DNA of 64,000 nucleotides from Burkholderiales bacterium C2 (GCA_005503085.1 SCOI01000002.1:62001-126000), one strand, 5' to 3'; counted from the stretch's first letter, positions 1-9,307 are shown. Program-made: numbers and translations. The notes: a model not told the origin generated them from the sequence alone.

Positions 1-675
1 GCCCGCGATCGGCTGGTTCAGCCGGTCGAAGATGGGCACGCCCAGGCAGCGGATATGGTCGTCAAACTCCTCGCGGTCCTCGCCAAAGCCCTGGGCCTTG
101 ACGCGGTCCAGTTCGGCCTGGAAGGCGGCCGGCTCGACGATGGTCTTGTCGCGGAAGCGCTTGAACTCGGCGCCCTGCAGGATGCGCTCGCGGCGCTGCG
201 GATGCTCCCAGGCCATCAGCACCTTGCCGATCGCGGTGCAGTGCAGCGGCGCACGCCGGCCGACGCGCGAATACATGCCCAGCATATGGCGCGAGTCGAC
301 CTTGTGGACATAGATGATCTCGCTGTCGATCAGGGTGCCCAGATGGACCGTCTCGCCGGTGGCGTCGGCCAGCATCTGCATATGGTGCTTGGCCAGATCG
401 ATCAGCTCCGGATACTGCAGCGCCTTGGTGCCCAGCTCGAAGGCCTTCATCGTCAGGCCGTAACGCTCGCTGTCGGCCTCCTGGCGCACATAGCCCAGGG
501 TCATCATGGTCTGCAGAAAACGGTAGACCGTGGCCTTGGGCATGGCCAGGCGCACCGACAGATCGGAGATGCCGGTCTCGCTGCGTTCGGACAAGGCCTG
601 CAGGATGGCAAATACCTTGAGCACCGCCGCCACCGATTCGGGCTGCTGCTTGCCGTCGTTCAGATCGTCATCCAT
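1..675 (-). CDS. kdgR: IclR-family regulator KdgR, 3' end cut by window edge
   Basis: Transcriptional repressor of pectin catabolism. The 225 residues present begin MDDDLNDGKQQPESVAAVLK and hold an N-terminal winged helix (about 15-80, with PKATVYRFLQTM as recognition region) followed by the IclR effector-binding domain (GRRAPLHCTAIGKVLMAW). From memory this resembles enterobacterial KdgR closely along its length (SVxxVLKVFxILQAL, YRFLQTMxTLGYV, YSRxGRRxPL). KdgR is released from DNA by 2-keto-3-deoxygluconate. It is the last gene of the minus-strand pectin operon, 30 bases after the pectinase fusion, which fits local control. The C-terminus lies outside the window. Confidence 0.88.
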   Translation of the reverse strand, partial: MDDDLNDGKQQPESVAAVLKVFAILQALSERSETGISDLSVRLAMPKATVYRFLQTMMTLGYVRQEADSERYGLTMKAFELGTKALQYPELIDLAKHHMQMLADATGETVHLGTLIDSEIIYVHKVDSRHMLGMYSRVGRRAPLHCTAIGKVLMAWEHPQRRERILQGAEFKRFRDKTIVEPAAFQAELDRVKAQGFGEDREEFDDHIRCLGVPIFDRLNQPIAG

Positions 676-705
676 GCCGTGTTTCGCTTTGTTTGGTCTG
701 GCGTT

Positions 706-3000
706 TCAATTGTGCTGGATTATCGCCGCGCCGGCCCCGGCACGAACCCGTGCCGCGACGGACTCGACCGGATCCAGCGGCCCGTGCAGACGCGGCTGCC
801 AGCCGACATCGCCGCCCAGCTCGGCCCCGGCGGCGCGCAGCGCGGCGCCCAGGTCCAGCGGCCGGCCGTTGTGCAGCGAGTCGCGGTCGCTGAAGACCTG
901 CCCCTTCAGCACCCGGGCCAGCCGCGCCGCCGGGATCTCCGCCGGGGTTTCCCAGACATTGCGCTCGCTGACGATGCGCGAGGCCAGGCCTATGCCTATC
1001 GAGTAGCCATAGGGGTAGTCGCCGTCGCTGCGGGCCACAAACAGATTGTTGTAGAGATGGACCTGGCCGTAGCGCACCCGCGGCGTGCGCTCCATCAGCG
1101 CCTCCCAGAAGTTGCGATGCAGGCTCACGCGCAGCCGGCCGGCATCGCCCGTGTGCCTGTCGCTGCCGCCGATCAGGCTGGTCTTGTCGTGGCGCGAGAA
1201 ATGGTTCCAGGACACGGTCACGAGGTCGGACTGCTGGGTGATGTCCAGCAGCCCGTCATGGTGCTGCAGGGGCCGGCCCAGCGCGACGCGGGCCTGGCGA
1301 TCGGTGCGCGCGCCGTCGTCGAAGCTGCAATGGTCTATCCACACATGGGTCGCGCCGCGCAGCGCGACGGTGTCGTACTCCGAGTTCCATTCGCCGGCAG
1401 CGCCGTCGAGCGGGTCCCAGGCCGGGAAGAAGTCGTAGGCATCGGCGAACTGCAGGCCGCGCAGGATGATGTTGTCCACCTTGTCCAGCAGCAGCATGCC
1501 GTTGACAAAACCGGCGCCCGGCGCGGCGCCGACCAGCGTCGTGTTGGACGGAATGCGCAGCACGACGCGCTGGGCCTGGGCCCGCACCGAGCGCTGGCGC
1601 GCCTCCTCCAGCGGCCCCTCGGGCGGCTTGCGGCCCCAGACAGCCGGATCGTAGGCGCGCAGATAGGCCTCGAAGTCGAAGCCCGGATCGCGGTAGTCCT
1701 CGTAGCCCAGCGGCCGGCCGGCGGCGTCGCTGCTCAGATCGATGCGGGCCAGCAGGTAGATGATCTTGGGCCGCTGACCGGCCGCCAGCGCGGCCTCCAG
1801 CTCGGCACGCTTGCGCACCCGGTAGACATCGGCCGGTGCGGCCGCCGCGCCGCCGGTGGTGCCGCCCTCGGCGGCCGCCCAGCCCTCATCCAGCGCCAGG
1901 ATCTCGCGCCCCCAGTCGCGCGGCGCGACGCGGTTGCGGTACTCGGCCATGCGGTTCTGCGCGGCATCGAAGGGGCGGCGCGAGGTCGAGCGGGACCAGG
2001 GTGCCAGATGCGGCCCCAGCTCGCTGTCGCGTATCAGGGCCTGGCCGTTCGGCGAGATGCCGGCCTGCCAGGCGCCGTGCGCAACCCCATGGTCCCAGGC
2101 CCGGCCCAGCGAGATGCGATCCGCGCCGACGCCGGGTTCGGCGCGCAGCAGGCTGTCGATGATCAGAAAACCATGGGCCTGGCCCGGAGGCGTGCTGGGC
2201 GCCAAGACATGGCCGCCCTCGCCCGGCGCGCGGCGGCCGGCGCGGCTGAGGATCTCGCTGCGCTCGATCACCAGGCGGGCGTCGCCGAAGATGAAGTCCA
2301 CATCGCCGGCGATCAGACTGTCGCTGACATGGATGCGGCCGCTGCCTGCCGCATAAAACGTGTCCTGATGACCCAGCAGGCGCAGGCGCTGCAGCTGGAT
2401 GCGGTCGCCCCGGGTCAGCAGCGCCACGGCCTGGGCACCGCCGGCCTCGCCGGCACCGGCCGGATAGCCCTGGCCCAGGCGCACCGCGTCCATCGCATCG
2501 TTGGCAATGGTCAGATCGGCCAGCTGCAGATCGTCACCGAACAGCATCGCGCTGGCGCTGCCGGCCGTGCCATAGCTGGCGCCGTCCTGGTGGGGCGTGC
2601 AGGTGTTGATCGCCTGACCGGCCGGCTTGGGCTGGGCGTTGTAATGGCCGGCCACGATGACGGCACCCGGGTCGCCATACAAGGTCAGCGGCACCTTGTC
2701 GCGCAGACAGACCTGCTCGCGGTAGCTGCCGGGCTTGAGCCGGATGTAGTGGCGCCGACCTTCGCGGGGCAAGGCGTCGAGCGCGGCCTGCAACGTGCGG
2801 TGCGTGCCGCTGCCGTCCGCAGCGACGATGAAGTCGGGCGTCCAGGCCCGGGGGTCAAGCGGCTGTGGCTGCCAGCCTTGCAGCCAGTCCTCGACGCGCA
2901 GCCGCGCTGCCTGGGCGTCATCGAGCTGGGGTCGCATCGGCCCCTGGGCCTGCACTGCCGCCCCCGCCACGGCCAGCAGCAAAGCAGCGAGCCGCTTCAC
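706..3000 (-). CDS. Secreted pectin methylesterase (CE8)-pectate lyase (PL1) fusion
   Basis: 764-residue two-enzyme protein. Residues 1-18 are a signal peptide (MKRLAALLLAVAGAAVQAQ). Residues about 55-380 form a pectin methylesterase beta-helix with the family motifs GHQDTFYA and GDVDFIFGDA, which carry the two catalytic Asp. Residues about 395-740 form a PL1 pectate lyase with VWIDHCSF, HHDGLLDITQQSDLVTVSWN and RTPRVRYGQVHLYNN, the last holding the catalytic Arg region. De-esterification and beta-elimination are therefore on one chain. It sits between ogl and kdgR in the same orientation. The gene at 14318-17134 has the same domains in the reverse order. Single enzymes are the usual state of both families. 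Confidence 0.9.
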   Translation of the reverse strand: MKRLAALLLAVAGAAVQAQGPMRPQLDDAQAARLRVEDWLQGWQPQPLDPRAWTPDFIVAADGSGTHRTLQAALDALPREGRRHYIRLKPGSYREQVCLRDKVPLTLYGDPGAVIVAGHYNAQPKPAGQAINTCTPHQDGASYGTAGSASAMLFGDDLQLADLTIANDAMDAVRLGQGYPAGAGEAGGAQAVALLTRGDRIQLQRLRLLGHQDTFYAAGSGRIHVSDSLIAGDVDFIFGDARLVIERSEILSRAGRRAPGEGGHVLAPSTPPGQAHGFLIIDSLLRAEPGVGADRISLGRAWDHGVAHGAWQAGISPNGQALIRDSELGPHLAPWSRSTSRRPFDAAQNRMAEYRNRVAPRDWGREILALDEGWAAAEGGTTGGAAAAPADVYRVRKRAELEAALAAGQRPKIIYLLARIDLSSDAAGRPLGYEDYRDPGFDFEAYLRAYDPAVWGRKPPEGPLEEARQRSVRAQAQRVVLRIPSNTTLVGAAPGAGFVNGMLLLDKVDNIILRGLQFADAYDFFPAWDPLDGAAGEWNSEYDTVALRGATHVWIDHCSFDDGARTDRQARVALGRPLQHHDGLLDITQQSDLVTVSWNHFSRHDKTSLIGGSDRHTGDAGRLRVSLHRNFWEALMERTPRVRYGQVHLYNNLFVARSDGDYPYGYSIGIGLASRIVSERNVWETPAEIPAARLARVLKGQVFSDRDSLHNGRPLDLGAALRAAGAELGGDVGWQPRLHGPLDPVESVAARVRAGAGAAIIQHN

Positions 3001-4175
3001 AGATCGGCCAGGTAGAGCGCGGGCTCGCCCGCTTCCTTGTCGCAGCTGAACAGCACCTGCTTCTCATCGGGCGTGAAGCTCGGATGCGGATGGGTGACCT
3101 GGCGGCTGTCCTTGTAGACGTCCCAGCTGCTGTCGTGGCGCGCTATACGTCGAGTGCTAGGCCGGGTCGTGCCAGCTTTCAGGTCGAACAGGTGCAGATA
3201 GGGGTCGCCGCTCAGCATCTCGTTGCTGGCTGATGAATCACCGCTGGCCTTGCCGCAACCGTCGCCGACGATCAGCGTGCCGCCATGGTTGCTCATCAGG
3301 TGTGAGCACTGCGGCATCGCCGTCAGCACCCGGTTCTCCAGCGTGACCGGGTCGAGGCTGCAGATCCAGCGCTCGGGCGAGCTGTGGTCGTAGGACACAT
3401 AGATCATCGCGCTGCCGTCCGGCACCCAGAACTCGTGGGTACAGCTCTCGCCCTCGCCGTGTTCCTTGCCGCAGCGGCGGTTCGTGCCGTCCTCGTTGAT
3501 GAACCACATGCGGGCATCGATCAGGTCATGCGGGCCCTCGTGGCAATAGGCCACCGTGTTGTCGTCGAAGGGGCGGTACTGCGGGTGGCCCAGCCAGCCG
3601 CGCTGCTCGAGAATGATGCTGCGCTCGCCGGTCTTCAGGTCCACGCTGAAGAGCCGGCAGCGCGGCTGCTGATGGAACATCTCATTGAACTTCTGCCAGG
3701 TGTTCAGCGGGAACCAGTCATCGGCATGGATCTCGATGCCGACCATCTTGGTACAGGCGCTGTTGCTGACCCAGGTGCCGTAGCCCACCCAGCCCTGCGG
3801 CACCGTGTAGACCACAGCCTCGCTCAGATCGTCCAGGGCCAGGCGGATCAGCTGGCGTTCGGCGCGCACGAAATAGAGGTAGCGGTCGTCGGGCGACAGA
3901 AAGCCGCCAAAGGTGTTCTCGCCGGGCTGGTCGGTCAGCTGCGTGGCGACCTGCGATTGCAGGTCCAGCAGCTGGTAGTTCCATTTGGGTACGGGGCCGC
4001 CAACATCATCGAAACCGCCGGCAAACAGCAGCTTGCTGCCGTCGTTCGTGAAGCACTTCTGATAGAAATAATTGCGATGGCAGGTCACGTCCAGCGGTGT
4101 GAGCCGGGTCACCCGGGCGCCGGTGTCGGGATCCTGCTGGCTGACGAAATTCAGCTGTCTTTCGGTGGCTTTCAT
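2997..4175 (-). CDS. ogl: Oligogalacturonate lyase (PL22)
   Basis: 392-residue cytoplasmic enzyme that cleaves short, mostly unsaturated, oligogalacturonides to 4-deoxy-L-threo-5-hexosulose uronate. The start MKATERQLNF is chosen because it follows the togB stop by one base (TGA-G-ATG) and gives the usual family length; the frame stays open further upstream but only across togB. Seven-bladed propeller-type repeats are visible (LSPDDRYLYF, VPDGSAMIYVSY, FTPDEKQVLFSCD), with His-rich stretches such as YCHEGPHD and HEFWVPDG expected near the metal site. There is no signal peptide, as expected for a cytoplasmic lyase acting after Tog import. Its 3' end overlaps the start of the pectinase fusion by four bases. 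Confidence 0.88.
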   Translation of the reverse strand: MKATERQLNFVSQQDPDTGARVTRLTPLDVTCHRNYFYQKCFTNDGSKLLFAGGFDDVGGPVPKWNYQLLDLQSQVATQLTDQPGENTFGGFLSPDDRYLYFVRAERQLIRLALDDLSEAVVYTVPQGWVGYGTWVSNSACTKMVGIEIHADDWFPLNTWQKFNEMFHQQPRCRLFSVDLKTGERSIILEQRGWLGHPQYRPFDDNTVAYCHEGPHDLIDARMWFINEDGTNRRCGKEHGEGESCTHEFWVPDGSAMIYVSYDHSSPERWICSLDPVTLENRVLTAMPQCSHLMSNHGGTLIVGDGCGKASGDSSASNEMLSGDPYLHLFDLKAGTTRPSTRRIARHDSSWDVYKDSRQVTHPHPSFTPDEKQVLFSCDKEAGEPALYLADL

Positions 4176-4176
4176 C

Positions 4177-5466
4177 TCACTTGATCCGGTTGAGCAGGGC
4201 ATTGCCCTCTTCGACCAGGCGCCGCGCGGCCTCCTGGTCTGTGGTCTTGCCATAGGCGACGGTCTCGAAGACCTCGCGCATGAATTTGTGGAAGCGCGCA
4301 TGCTCGAACAGCTTGGAGGGCATCGGCACCCGGCCGGCCTGGCGCTGCGCCTTGACCTGCTCGTGGGCAGCCAGTTCCAGCGCCGGCAGCTTGCCGGCCT
4401 TCAGCAGCAGCTCGAAGCTGTTGGCGGCGGCCGGCACGCCGCGGCTGCGGCCCAGGATCTCGGCGGCCTCGGGGTCGGTCAGCAGGAAGTTGACGAAGCG
4501 CGCGGCCAGCTCGGGCTGCTTGCTGTTGCGGCCCACCGCATACATCAGCGTGGGCCGGCCGAACATGCCGCTATTGCCGGCGCCGGGCAGGGTCGGAAAG
4601 TCGCCCAGCACCAGCTTCTGGTCCTTGTTCAAGGTGCTGGCGCGCAGCGCGATCACCGAGTCCCAGGTGTAGTTGCCGGCCCAGTTGCCGAGCACCCAGT
4701 CCTGCTGCTGCTCGGTGGGCTTCTCGGCCCCGCCCAGGCTGGCGCGCAGCGGCAGCGGCACAGCCACATGCTCGGTGATCAGGCGGCGGTAGGTCTGCAC
4801 CCATTCCAGCGCGGCGGCCGGGCTCATCGCGACGCGCGGCTGGGCCGGGTCGACATAGGGCGTGCCATGCTTTTGCTGCACATAGCTCTGCGCCAGCAGC
4901 ATCATGTCGTAGAGCTCGCCGTCCAGCGGATAGGCCTTGTCGCCGTACTTGGTCTTGAAGACGCGGCCGGCCGCGAACAGCTCGTCCCAGGTCTTGGGCA
5001 CCGGCAGCCCGGCGCGCGCCAGCGCCGCCTCGTTCCACAGCAGCACGCGGGCGCTGTAGGACACCGGCAAGGCATTGAGCTTGCCGGCCACCCGGCCCAG
5101 TTCCAGATCGGCGGCGTCGAACTGATGCAGGGCCAGCTGCGAGCGGTAGGCATCCAGATCGGTGAAGCCGTTGCCGCGCTTGGAGAACATGCCCAGCCAG
5201 GCCCAGTTGATCTGCATCACATCGGGCTCGGAGCGGCCGGCGATCTGGGTCGTCAGGCGCTCCAGATAGCCGTTGAAACCCATGTACTCGGCCTTGATCT
5301 TGAGGCCGGGGTGGCGGCGCTCGAAGGCGGCGATCGCCTTTAGCGTGGCCTCATGCCGGCCCGCGCCGCCCCACCAGGAAAAACGCAGCACGGTCGTGTC
5401 CTGGGCCCAGGCCGGCAGGGACAGCACCAGCGCGGCCGCGATGACAACAAGCTTTCTCATCGTCAT
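4177..5466 (-). CDS. togB: Oligogalacturonide ABC transporter, periplasmic binding protein (TogB-like)
   Basis: 429-residue solute-binding protein of the carbohydrate cluster (SBP_bac_1). Residues 1-21 are a signal peptide ending PAWAQ. The mature protein opens with TVLRFSWWGGAGRHEATLKA and continues with the two-lobe fold (SEPDVMQINWAWLGMFSKRG, LPVSYSARVLLWNEAALARAG). Position between the ATPase and ogl, and the similarity to TogB of soft-rot enterobacteria, point to oligogalacturonides as ligand. The ATPase gene ends one base upstream, so the cluster is probably co-translated. Confidence 0.85.
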   Translation of the reverse strand: MTMRKLVVIAAALVLSLPAWAQDTTVLRFSWWGGAGRHEATLKAIAAFERRHPGLKIKAEYMGFNGYLERLTTQIAGRSEPDVMQINWAWLGMFSKRGNGFTDLDAYRSQLALHQFDAADLELGRVAGKLNALPVSYSARVLLWNEAALARAGLPVPKTWDELFAAGRVFKTKYGDKAYPLDGELYDMMLLAQSYVQQKHGTPYVDPAQPRVAMSPAAALEWVQTYRRLITEHVAVPLPLRASLGGAEKPTEQQQDWVLGNWAGNYTWDSVIALRASTLNKDQKLVLGDFPTLPGAGNSGMFGRPTLMYAVGRNSKQPELAARFVNFLLTDPEAAEILGRSRGVPAAANSFELLLKAGKLPALELAAHEQVKAQRQAGRVPMPSKLFEHARFHKFMREVFETVAYGKTTDQEAARRLVEEGNALLNRIK

Positions 5467-5467
5467 C

Positions 5468-6592
5468 TCAGAGCAGTAGGTTGGCGCCGCTGGCGGCGTC
5501 GAAGAGATGGGCCTGGTTGAGCTGCAGCCAGAAGGCGTGGGCGGCGCCGCGCGTCTTCTCGCCCAGGCCCCCCAGTTGATCGGCCGGCACGCGGGCCGTC
5601 ATCGGCACCGTGCCGATATCGAAGTGCACGAACACCTCGCTGCCCATATGCTCCATGAAGCGCAGCGTGCTGGGCACCTCGACGCTGCCGGGCCGCGGCA
5701 GCGAGGACACATGCTCGGGCCGCAGGCCGAACTTGATGGCCGCTCCCTGGCTGCTCTTGAGCTTGGCCGCCTTGGCCTCGGGAACAGGCAAGACCTGGCC
5801 CCCGATCGCGATGGCCAGGCCGGCACCCTGGCTCTGCAAGGTGGCGTCGTGGATATTCATCTCGGGCGAGCCGATGAAGCTGGCGACAAAGGCATTGGCC
5901 GGGCGGTCGTAGAGCGCGGTGGGCGTGTCGACCTGCTGGATCACGCCTTCCTTGAGCACGCAGATGCGCTCGCCCATGGTCATCGCCTCGACCTGGTCAT
6001 GGGTCACGTAGATGGTCGTGGCCGGCTGGCCCGCCTCGCGTAGGGTGCGGTGCAGCTCGGTCAGCCGCACCCGCATCGCGGCGCGCAGCTTGGCGTCCAG
6101 ATTGGACAGCGGCTCGTCGAACAGAAAGACCTCGGGCTTCTTGACGATGGCCCGGCCTACCGCCACGCGCTGGGCCTGGCCGCCGCTGAGCTGCTTGGGG
6201 TAGCGGTCCAGCAGGTGCTCCATCTCCAGCAGCTGGGCGGCATGGCGCACGCGCTGGTCGAGCTCGGCCTTGGGCGTGCCGGCCAGCTTCAGGCCGAAGG
6301 CCAGGTTGTCGTAGACCTTCATATGCGGGTAGAGCGCATAGTTCTGAAACACCATCGCGATGCCGCGCTGCTTGGGTGCCAGCTCGTTGACCCGCTGCTC
6401 GCCAATCCGCAGCTCGCCGCCGCTGATGGTCTCCAGGCCGGCGATCATGCGCAGCAGAGTGCTCTTGGCGCAGCCCGAGGGACCGACAAAGACCATGAAC
6501 TCGCCGTCGCGCACTTCCAGATCGACTCCGTGCACGGCCTTGAAGCCATTAGGGTAGACCTTCTCGATTTTCTTCAGGCTTAGCTGCGCCAC
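5468..6592 (-). CDS. togA: Oligogalacturonide ABC transporter ATPase (TogA-like)
   Basis: 374-residue MalK/UgpC-type ATPase. Walker A reads GPSGCAKST, with Ala where most relatives have Gly before the Lys; the Q-loop follows (VFQNYALYPHM), then the signature LSGGQAQRVAVGRA, Walker B VFLFDEPLSNLDA and switch YVTHDQ. The C-terminal part (about 235-374) is the TOBE regulatory domain (FGLRPEHVSSLPRPGSV). The Ala in Walker A is also found, as far as I recall, in TogA-type proteins and probably does not inactivate it. Genes on both sides encode the remaining transporter parts. Confidence 0.88.
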   Translation of the reverse strand: MAQLSLKKIEKVYPNGFKAVHGVDLEVRDGEFMVFVGPSGCAKSTLLRMIAGLETISGGELRIGEQRVNELAPKQRGIAMVFQNYALYPHMKVYDNLAFGLKLAGTPKAELDQRVRHAAQLLEMEHLLDRYPKQLSGGQAQRVAVGRAIVKKPEVFLFDEPLSNLDAKLRAAMRVRLTELHRTLREAGQPATTIYVTHDQVEAMTMGERICVLKEGVIQQVDTPTALYDRPANAFVASFIGSPEMNIHDATLQSQGAGLAIAIGGQVLPVPEAKAAKLKSSQGAAIKFGLRPEHVSSLPRPGSVEVPSTLRFMEHMGSEVFVHFDIGTVPMTARVPADQLGGLGEKTRGAAHAFWLQLNQAHLFDAASGANLLL

Positions 6593-6622
6593 TGTCGTCT
6601 CCGAATCATTTGTAGTTCTGTG

Positions 6623-7525
6623 TCAGCCCTTGACGCCGCTCGAGGTGGCGCCTTCGATGAAGTGCTTCTGCGCCGCAAAGAACACCAGCACCGAGGGAAT
6701 CAGCGCGACGACCGAGATCGCGATGACGTTGGCCCATTCGACCTCCTCGGTCGCGCCTATGCTCATCTTCAGCGCCAGCGAGACCGGGTACTTCTCGACC
6801 GAGGCCAGATAGATCAGCGGGCCCATGAAGTCGTTCATGGTCCAGATGAACTGGAACACGATGACCGAGATGATGGCCGGCTTGAGCAGCGGCACGATGA
6901 TGTGCCAGAGCAGCTGCCAGGCGTTGCAGCCGTCGATCTGGGCCGCCTCTTCCATATCGCGCGGAATGCCGCGCAGAAACTGCACCAGCAGGAAGACGAA
7001 GAAGGTGTCGGTGGCAAAGGCCGAGGGAATGATCAGCGGCAGATAGGAATCCAGCCAGCCGATCTCGCGGAACATCAGGTACTGCGGCAGCCGCAGCACG
7101 ATCAGCGGCAGCATCATCGTGCCTATCATGATGGAGAACAGCAGCTTCTTGCCCCAGAACTCGAAGCGGGCAAAGGCATAGGCCACCAGCACGCAGGAGA
7201 TCACGGTCACGATGATGCGGGGGATCGCGATCAGGAAGCTGTTCAGGAAGTAGGTCGCGAAGGTGTATTCGGTGCTGGTCTTCCAGCCCTTGGCATAGGC
7301 GCCGAAGTCCAGGCGGCTGGGCCAGAAGCCGGCCTCGGTGAAGATCTCGGCATTGCTCTTGAACGAGGCTCCGATCAGCCACAGCATCGGGTACAGCATC
7401 ACGAAGGCCACCGCGATCAGCGCCACATAGCGCAGCCAGGGGTTGCCACGGTCGCGGGCGAGCGCTAGCGGCGCCGGGGCCAGCTTGCCGGCTCCGGGCA
7501 GGGGTTTGGCGTCGGCGCGGCTCAT
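6623..7525 (-). CDS. togN: Oligogalacturonide ABC transporter permease (TogN-like)
   Basis: 300-residue inner-membrane permease of the MalG type with six predicted transmembrane segments. The EAA loop that docks to the ATPase is clear (EEAAQIDGCNAWQLLWHIIV). The start MSRADAKPLPGAG is chosen because its ATG overlaps the togM stop as ATGA; the open frame runs further upstream inside togM but nothing supports that. The C-terminus EGATSSGVKG is typical of MalG relatives. Confidence 0.87.
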   Translation of the reverse strand: MSRADAKPLPGAGKLAPAPLALARDRGNPWLRYVALIAVAFVMLYPMLWLIGASFKSNAEIFTEAGFWPSRLDFGAYAKGWKTSTEYTFATYFLNSFLIAIPRIIVTVISCVLVAYAFARFEFWGKKLLFSIMIGTMMLPLIVLRLPQYLMFREIGWLDSYLPLIIPSAFATDTFFVFLLVQFLRGIPRDMEEAAQIDGCNAWQLLWHIIVPLLKPAIISVIVFQFIWTMNDFMGPLIYLASVEKYPVSLALKMSIGATEEVEWANVIAISVVALIPSVLVFFAAQKHFIEGATSSGVKG

Positions 7526-8409
7526 CGCTTGCTCTCCTTCTCGCCGGAGTAGAAGACCCAGTACTTGGAGCTCCAGAACGACAGTGCCGCCAGACCGCCG
7601 ACCAGGGCGAACAGCACCCAGGAGAGCGCCGCGCCATAACCCAGATTGAAGAAGCGGAAGCTCTGGTCGTAGATGTAGAGCGCCAGCACATAGGTCGAGT
7701 GCAGCGGGCCGCCCTCGGTGATCGCATAGGGGCCGTTGAACTCCTGGAAGGCGTGCACCATCTGCATGATCATGTTGAAGAAGATCACCGGCGTGATCAG
7801 CGGCACCGTGATCTTCCAGAACTGCTGGCTCTTGCTGGCGCCGTCGCATTCGGCCGCCTCGTACAGCGAGACCGAGACGTTCTGCAGCGCCGCCAGGAAG
7901 ATCACCATGGCCGAGCCGAACTGCCAGGTGAACAGCAGCACGATGGTCCACATCGAGTAGTGCTCGTCGGCCAGCCAGGCGATAGGCTCGATGCCCAGCT
8001 TGATCAGCACCAGATTGACCAGGCCGTTCTTCGCGAAGATGAAGCGCCACAGCACCGCCACCGCGATCGAGCCGCCGAGGATGGAGGGGATGTAGAAGGC
8101 GGCGCGGAAGAAGTTGATGCCGCGCAGCTTGAAGTTCAGGACATGGGCGATGAACAGCGCGAAGCCCACGCGCAGCGGCACGGCCAGCAGCGCGAACAGC
8201 AGGGTCACGCCCAGCGATTTTCGAAACAGCGGATCGTCGCCGGCCAGCTCGCGGTAGTTCTGCAGCCCGACGAACTCGGGCGGGTCGATCAGGTCGTACT
8301 GCGTGAAGCTGAGCGCGAAGCTCATCACGAAGGGGAAGAGCTTGAACAAGAGCACGCCTAGCACGAATGGCAGGACGAACAGCAAGCCCAGCTTTTTGTT
8401 CTCATACAT
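7522..8409 (-). CDS. togM: Oligogalacturonide ABC transporter permease (TogM-like)
   Basis: 295-residue MalF-type permease with six hydrophobic segments and an EAA loop (EAAECDGASKSQQFWKITVP). The ATG at 8409 (MYENKKLGLLFVLP) has a GGAG nine bases upstream; an alternative in-frame ATG at 8433 adds eight residues and cannot be excluded. With togN it forms the membrane channel of the Tog importer. It lies downstream of kduD across a short GC-rich spacer, so a single kduD-tog-ogl-pectinase-kdgR transcript is plausible. Confidence 0.86.
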   Translation of the reverse strand: MYENKKLGLLFVLPFVLGVLLFKLFPFVMSFALSFTQYDLIDPPEFVGLQNYRELAGDDPLFRKSLGVTLLFALLAVPLRVGFALFIAHVLNFKLRGINFFRAAFYIPSILGGSIAVAVLWRFIFAKNGLVNLVLIKLGIEPIAWLADEHYSMWTIVLLFTWQFGSAMVIFLAALQNVSVSLYEAAECDGASKSQQFWKITVPLITPVIFFNMIMQMVHAFQEFNGPYAITEGGPLHSTYVLALYIYDQSFRFFNLGYGAALSWVLFALVGGLAALSFWSSKYWVFYSGEKESKR

Positions 8410-8489
8410 GCACCGAGTCTCCGGCGGTGACATTCAAACCTTGCTGCGACCGCTGGTCTTCGCCAGCAGAGCCCGCGGATCCGGCTTTG

Positions 8490-8545
8490 CCGGTCCGCTG
8501 GGCTCGCCCCCTGGAGGGGGTGGCGCGCAGCGCCTCGGGGGGGCC
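8490..8545. repeat. GC-rich intergenic palindromic element
   Basis: The kduD-togM spacer contains CCCCCTGGAGGGGG followed by GCGCGCAGCGC and a run of seven G. Similar C-run/G-run elements are common between genes in Burkholderiales. A related but not identical one occurs at 35240-35295. It may fold in RNA and affect read-through or stability; no function is shown. Confidence 0.45.
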
Positions 8546-9307
8546 TTACCTTGCCAGCCAGCCGCCGTCGACGGCCACGGTGTAGCCGTTGACGTAATCG
8601 GACGCCTGCGAGGCCAGGAAGACCACCGGGCCGGCCAGATCATCCGGCACGCCCCAGCGCCCGGCCGGGATGCGATCAAGGATGGCGGCATTGCGGCCCT
8701 CGTCGGCGCGCAGCGCGGCGGTGTTGTTGGTGGCCATATAGCCGGGCGCGATCGCATTGACGTTGATGCGCTGCGAGGCCCATTCATTGGCCATCAGCCG
8801 CGTGATGCCCATCACGCCGCTCTTGCTGGCCGTGTACGAGGGCACGCGCACGCCGCCCTGGTAGGACAGCATCGAGGCCACATTGATGATCTTGCCGCCG
8901 CTGCCCTGGGCGATGTACTGGCGCGCCACGGCCTGCGAGAAGAAGAACACCGTCTTCAGGTTCAGGTCGATGACATCGTCCCAGTCTTTCTCGCTGAACT
9001 TGATCGCATCCTCGCGGCGGATGATGCCGGCGTTGTTGACCAGGATATCGACCCGCCCGCCAAAGCTCCTGGCCTCGCCGACCAGGCCTTCCAGACAGCT
9101 GATGTCGGACAGATTGGCACGCAGGTCGAGGAAGCGGCGACCCAGTGCCTGGACCTGCTCGCGGGTCTCGTCGGGTTCGGACACGTTGACGCCGACGATG
9201 TCGGCGCCGGCCTGGGCCAGCGCCCGGGCCATGCCCTGGCCCAAGCCGGTGTTGCAGCCGGTCACGATGGCGACGCGGCCTTGCAGATGGAAGTTGTCCA
9301 GAATCAT
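8546..9307 (-). CDS. kduD: 2-dehydro-3-deoxy-D-gluconate 5-dehydrogenase (SDR)
   Basis: 253-residue short-chain dehydrogenase. It carries the NAD motif TGCNTGLGQG (17-26), NNAG at 91-94, and the catalytic residues Ser145, Tyr158 and Lys162 (YTASK). Sequence and context match KduD, which reduces 2,5-diketo-3-deoxygluconate to 2-keto-3-deoxygluconate, the KdgR inducer. It is the first gene of the minus-strand operon and is divergent from kdgF, another step of the same pathway. The isomerase KduI that normally feeds KduD is not in the window. Confidence 0.88.
   Translation of the reverse strand: MILDNFHLQGRVAIVTGCNTGLGQGMARALAQAGADIVGVNVSEPDETREQVQALGRRFLDLRANLSDISCLEGLVGEARSFGGRVDILVNNAGIIRREDAIKFSEKDWDDVIDLNLKTVFFFSQAVARQYIAQGSGGKIINVASMLSYQGGVRVPSYTASKSGVMGITRLMANEWASQRINVNAIAPGYMATNNTAALRADEGRNAAILDRIPAGRWGVPDDLAGPVVFLASQASDYVNGYTVAVDGGWLAR

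Noticed and set aside
671-716. KdgR operator at the kdgR start
   Set aside because: GAAAC/GTTTC half sites occur but are not arranged as an inverted repeat with the 7-1-7 spacing of the two stronger sites.
55-3015. 986-residue open frame on the plus strand
   Set aside because: It is antisense to the kdgR and pectinase fusion genes; its composition is low-complexity Arg/Ala/Gly/Gln and no domain is visible. High GC keeps shadow frames open.
2997-4301. 434-residue form of oligogalacturonate lyase
   Set aside because: The extra N-terminus overlaps togB and has no family similarity; the ATG one base after the togB stop fits coupling and length.
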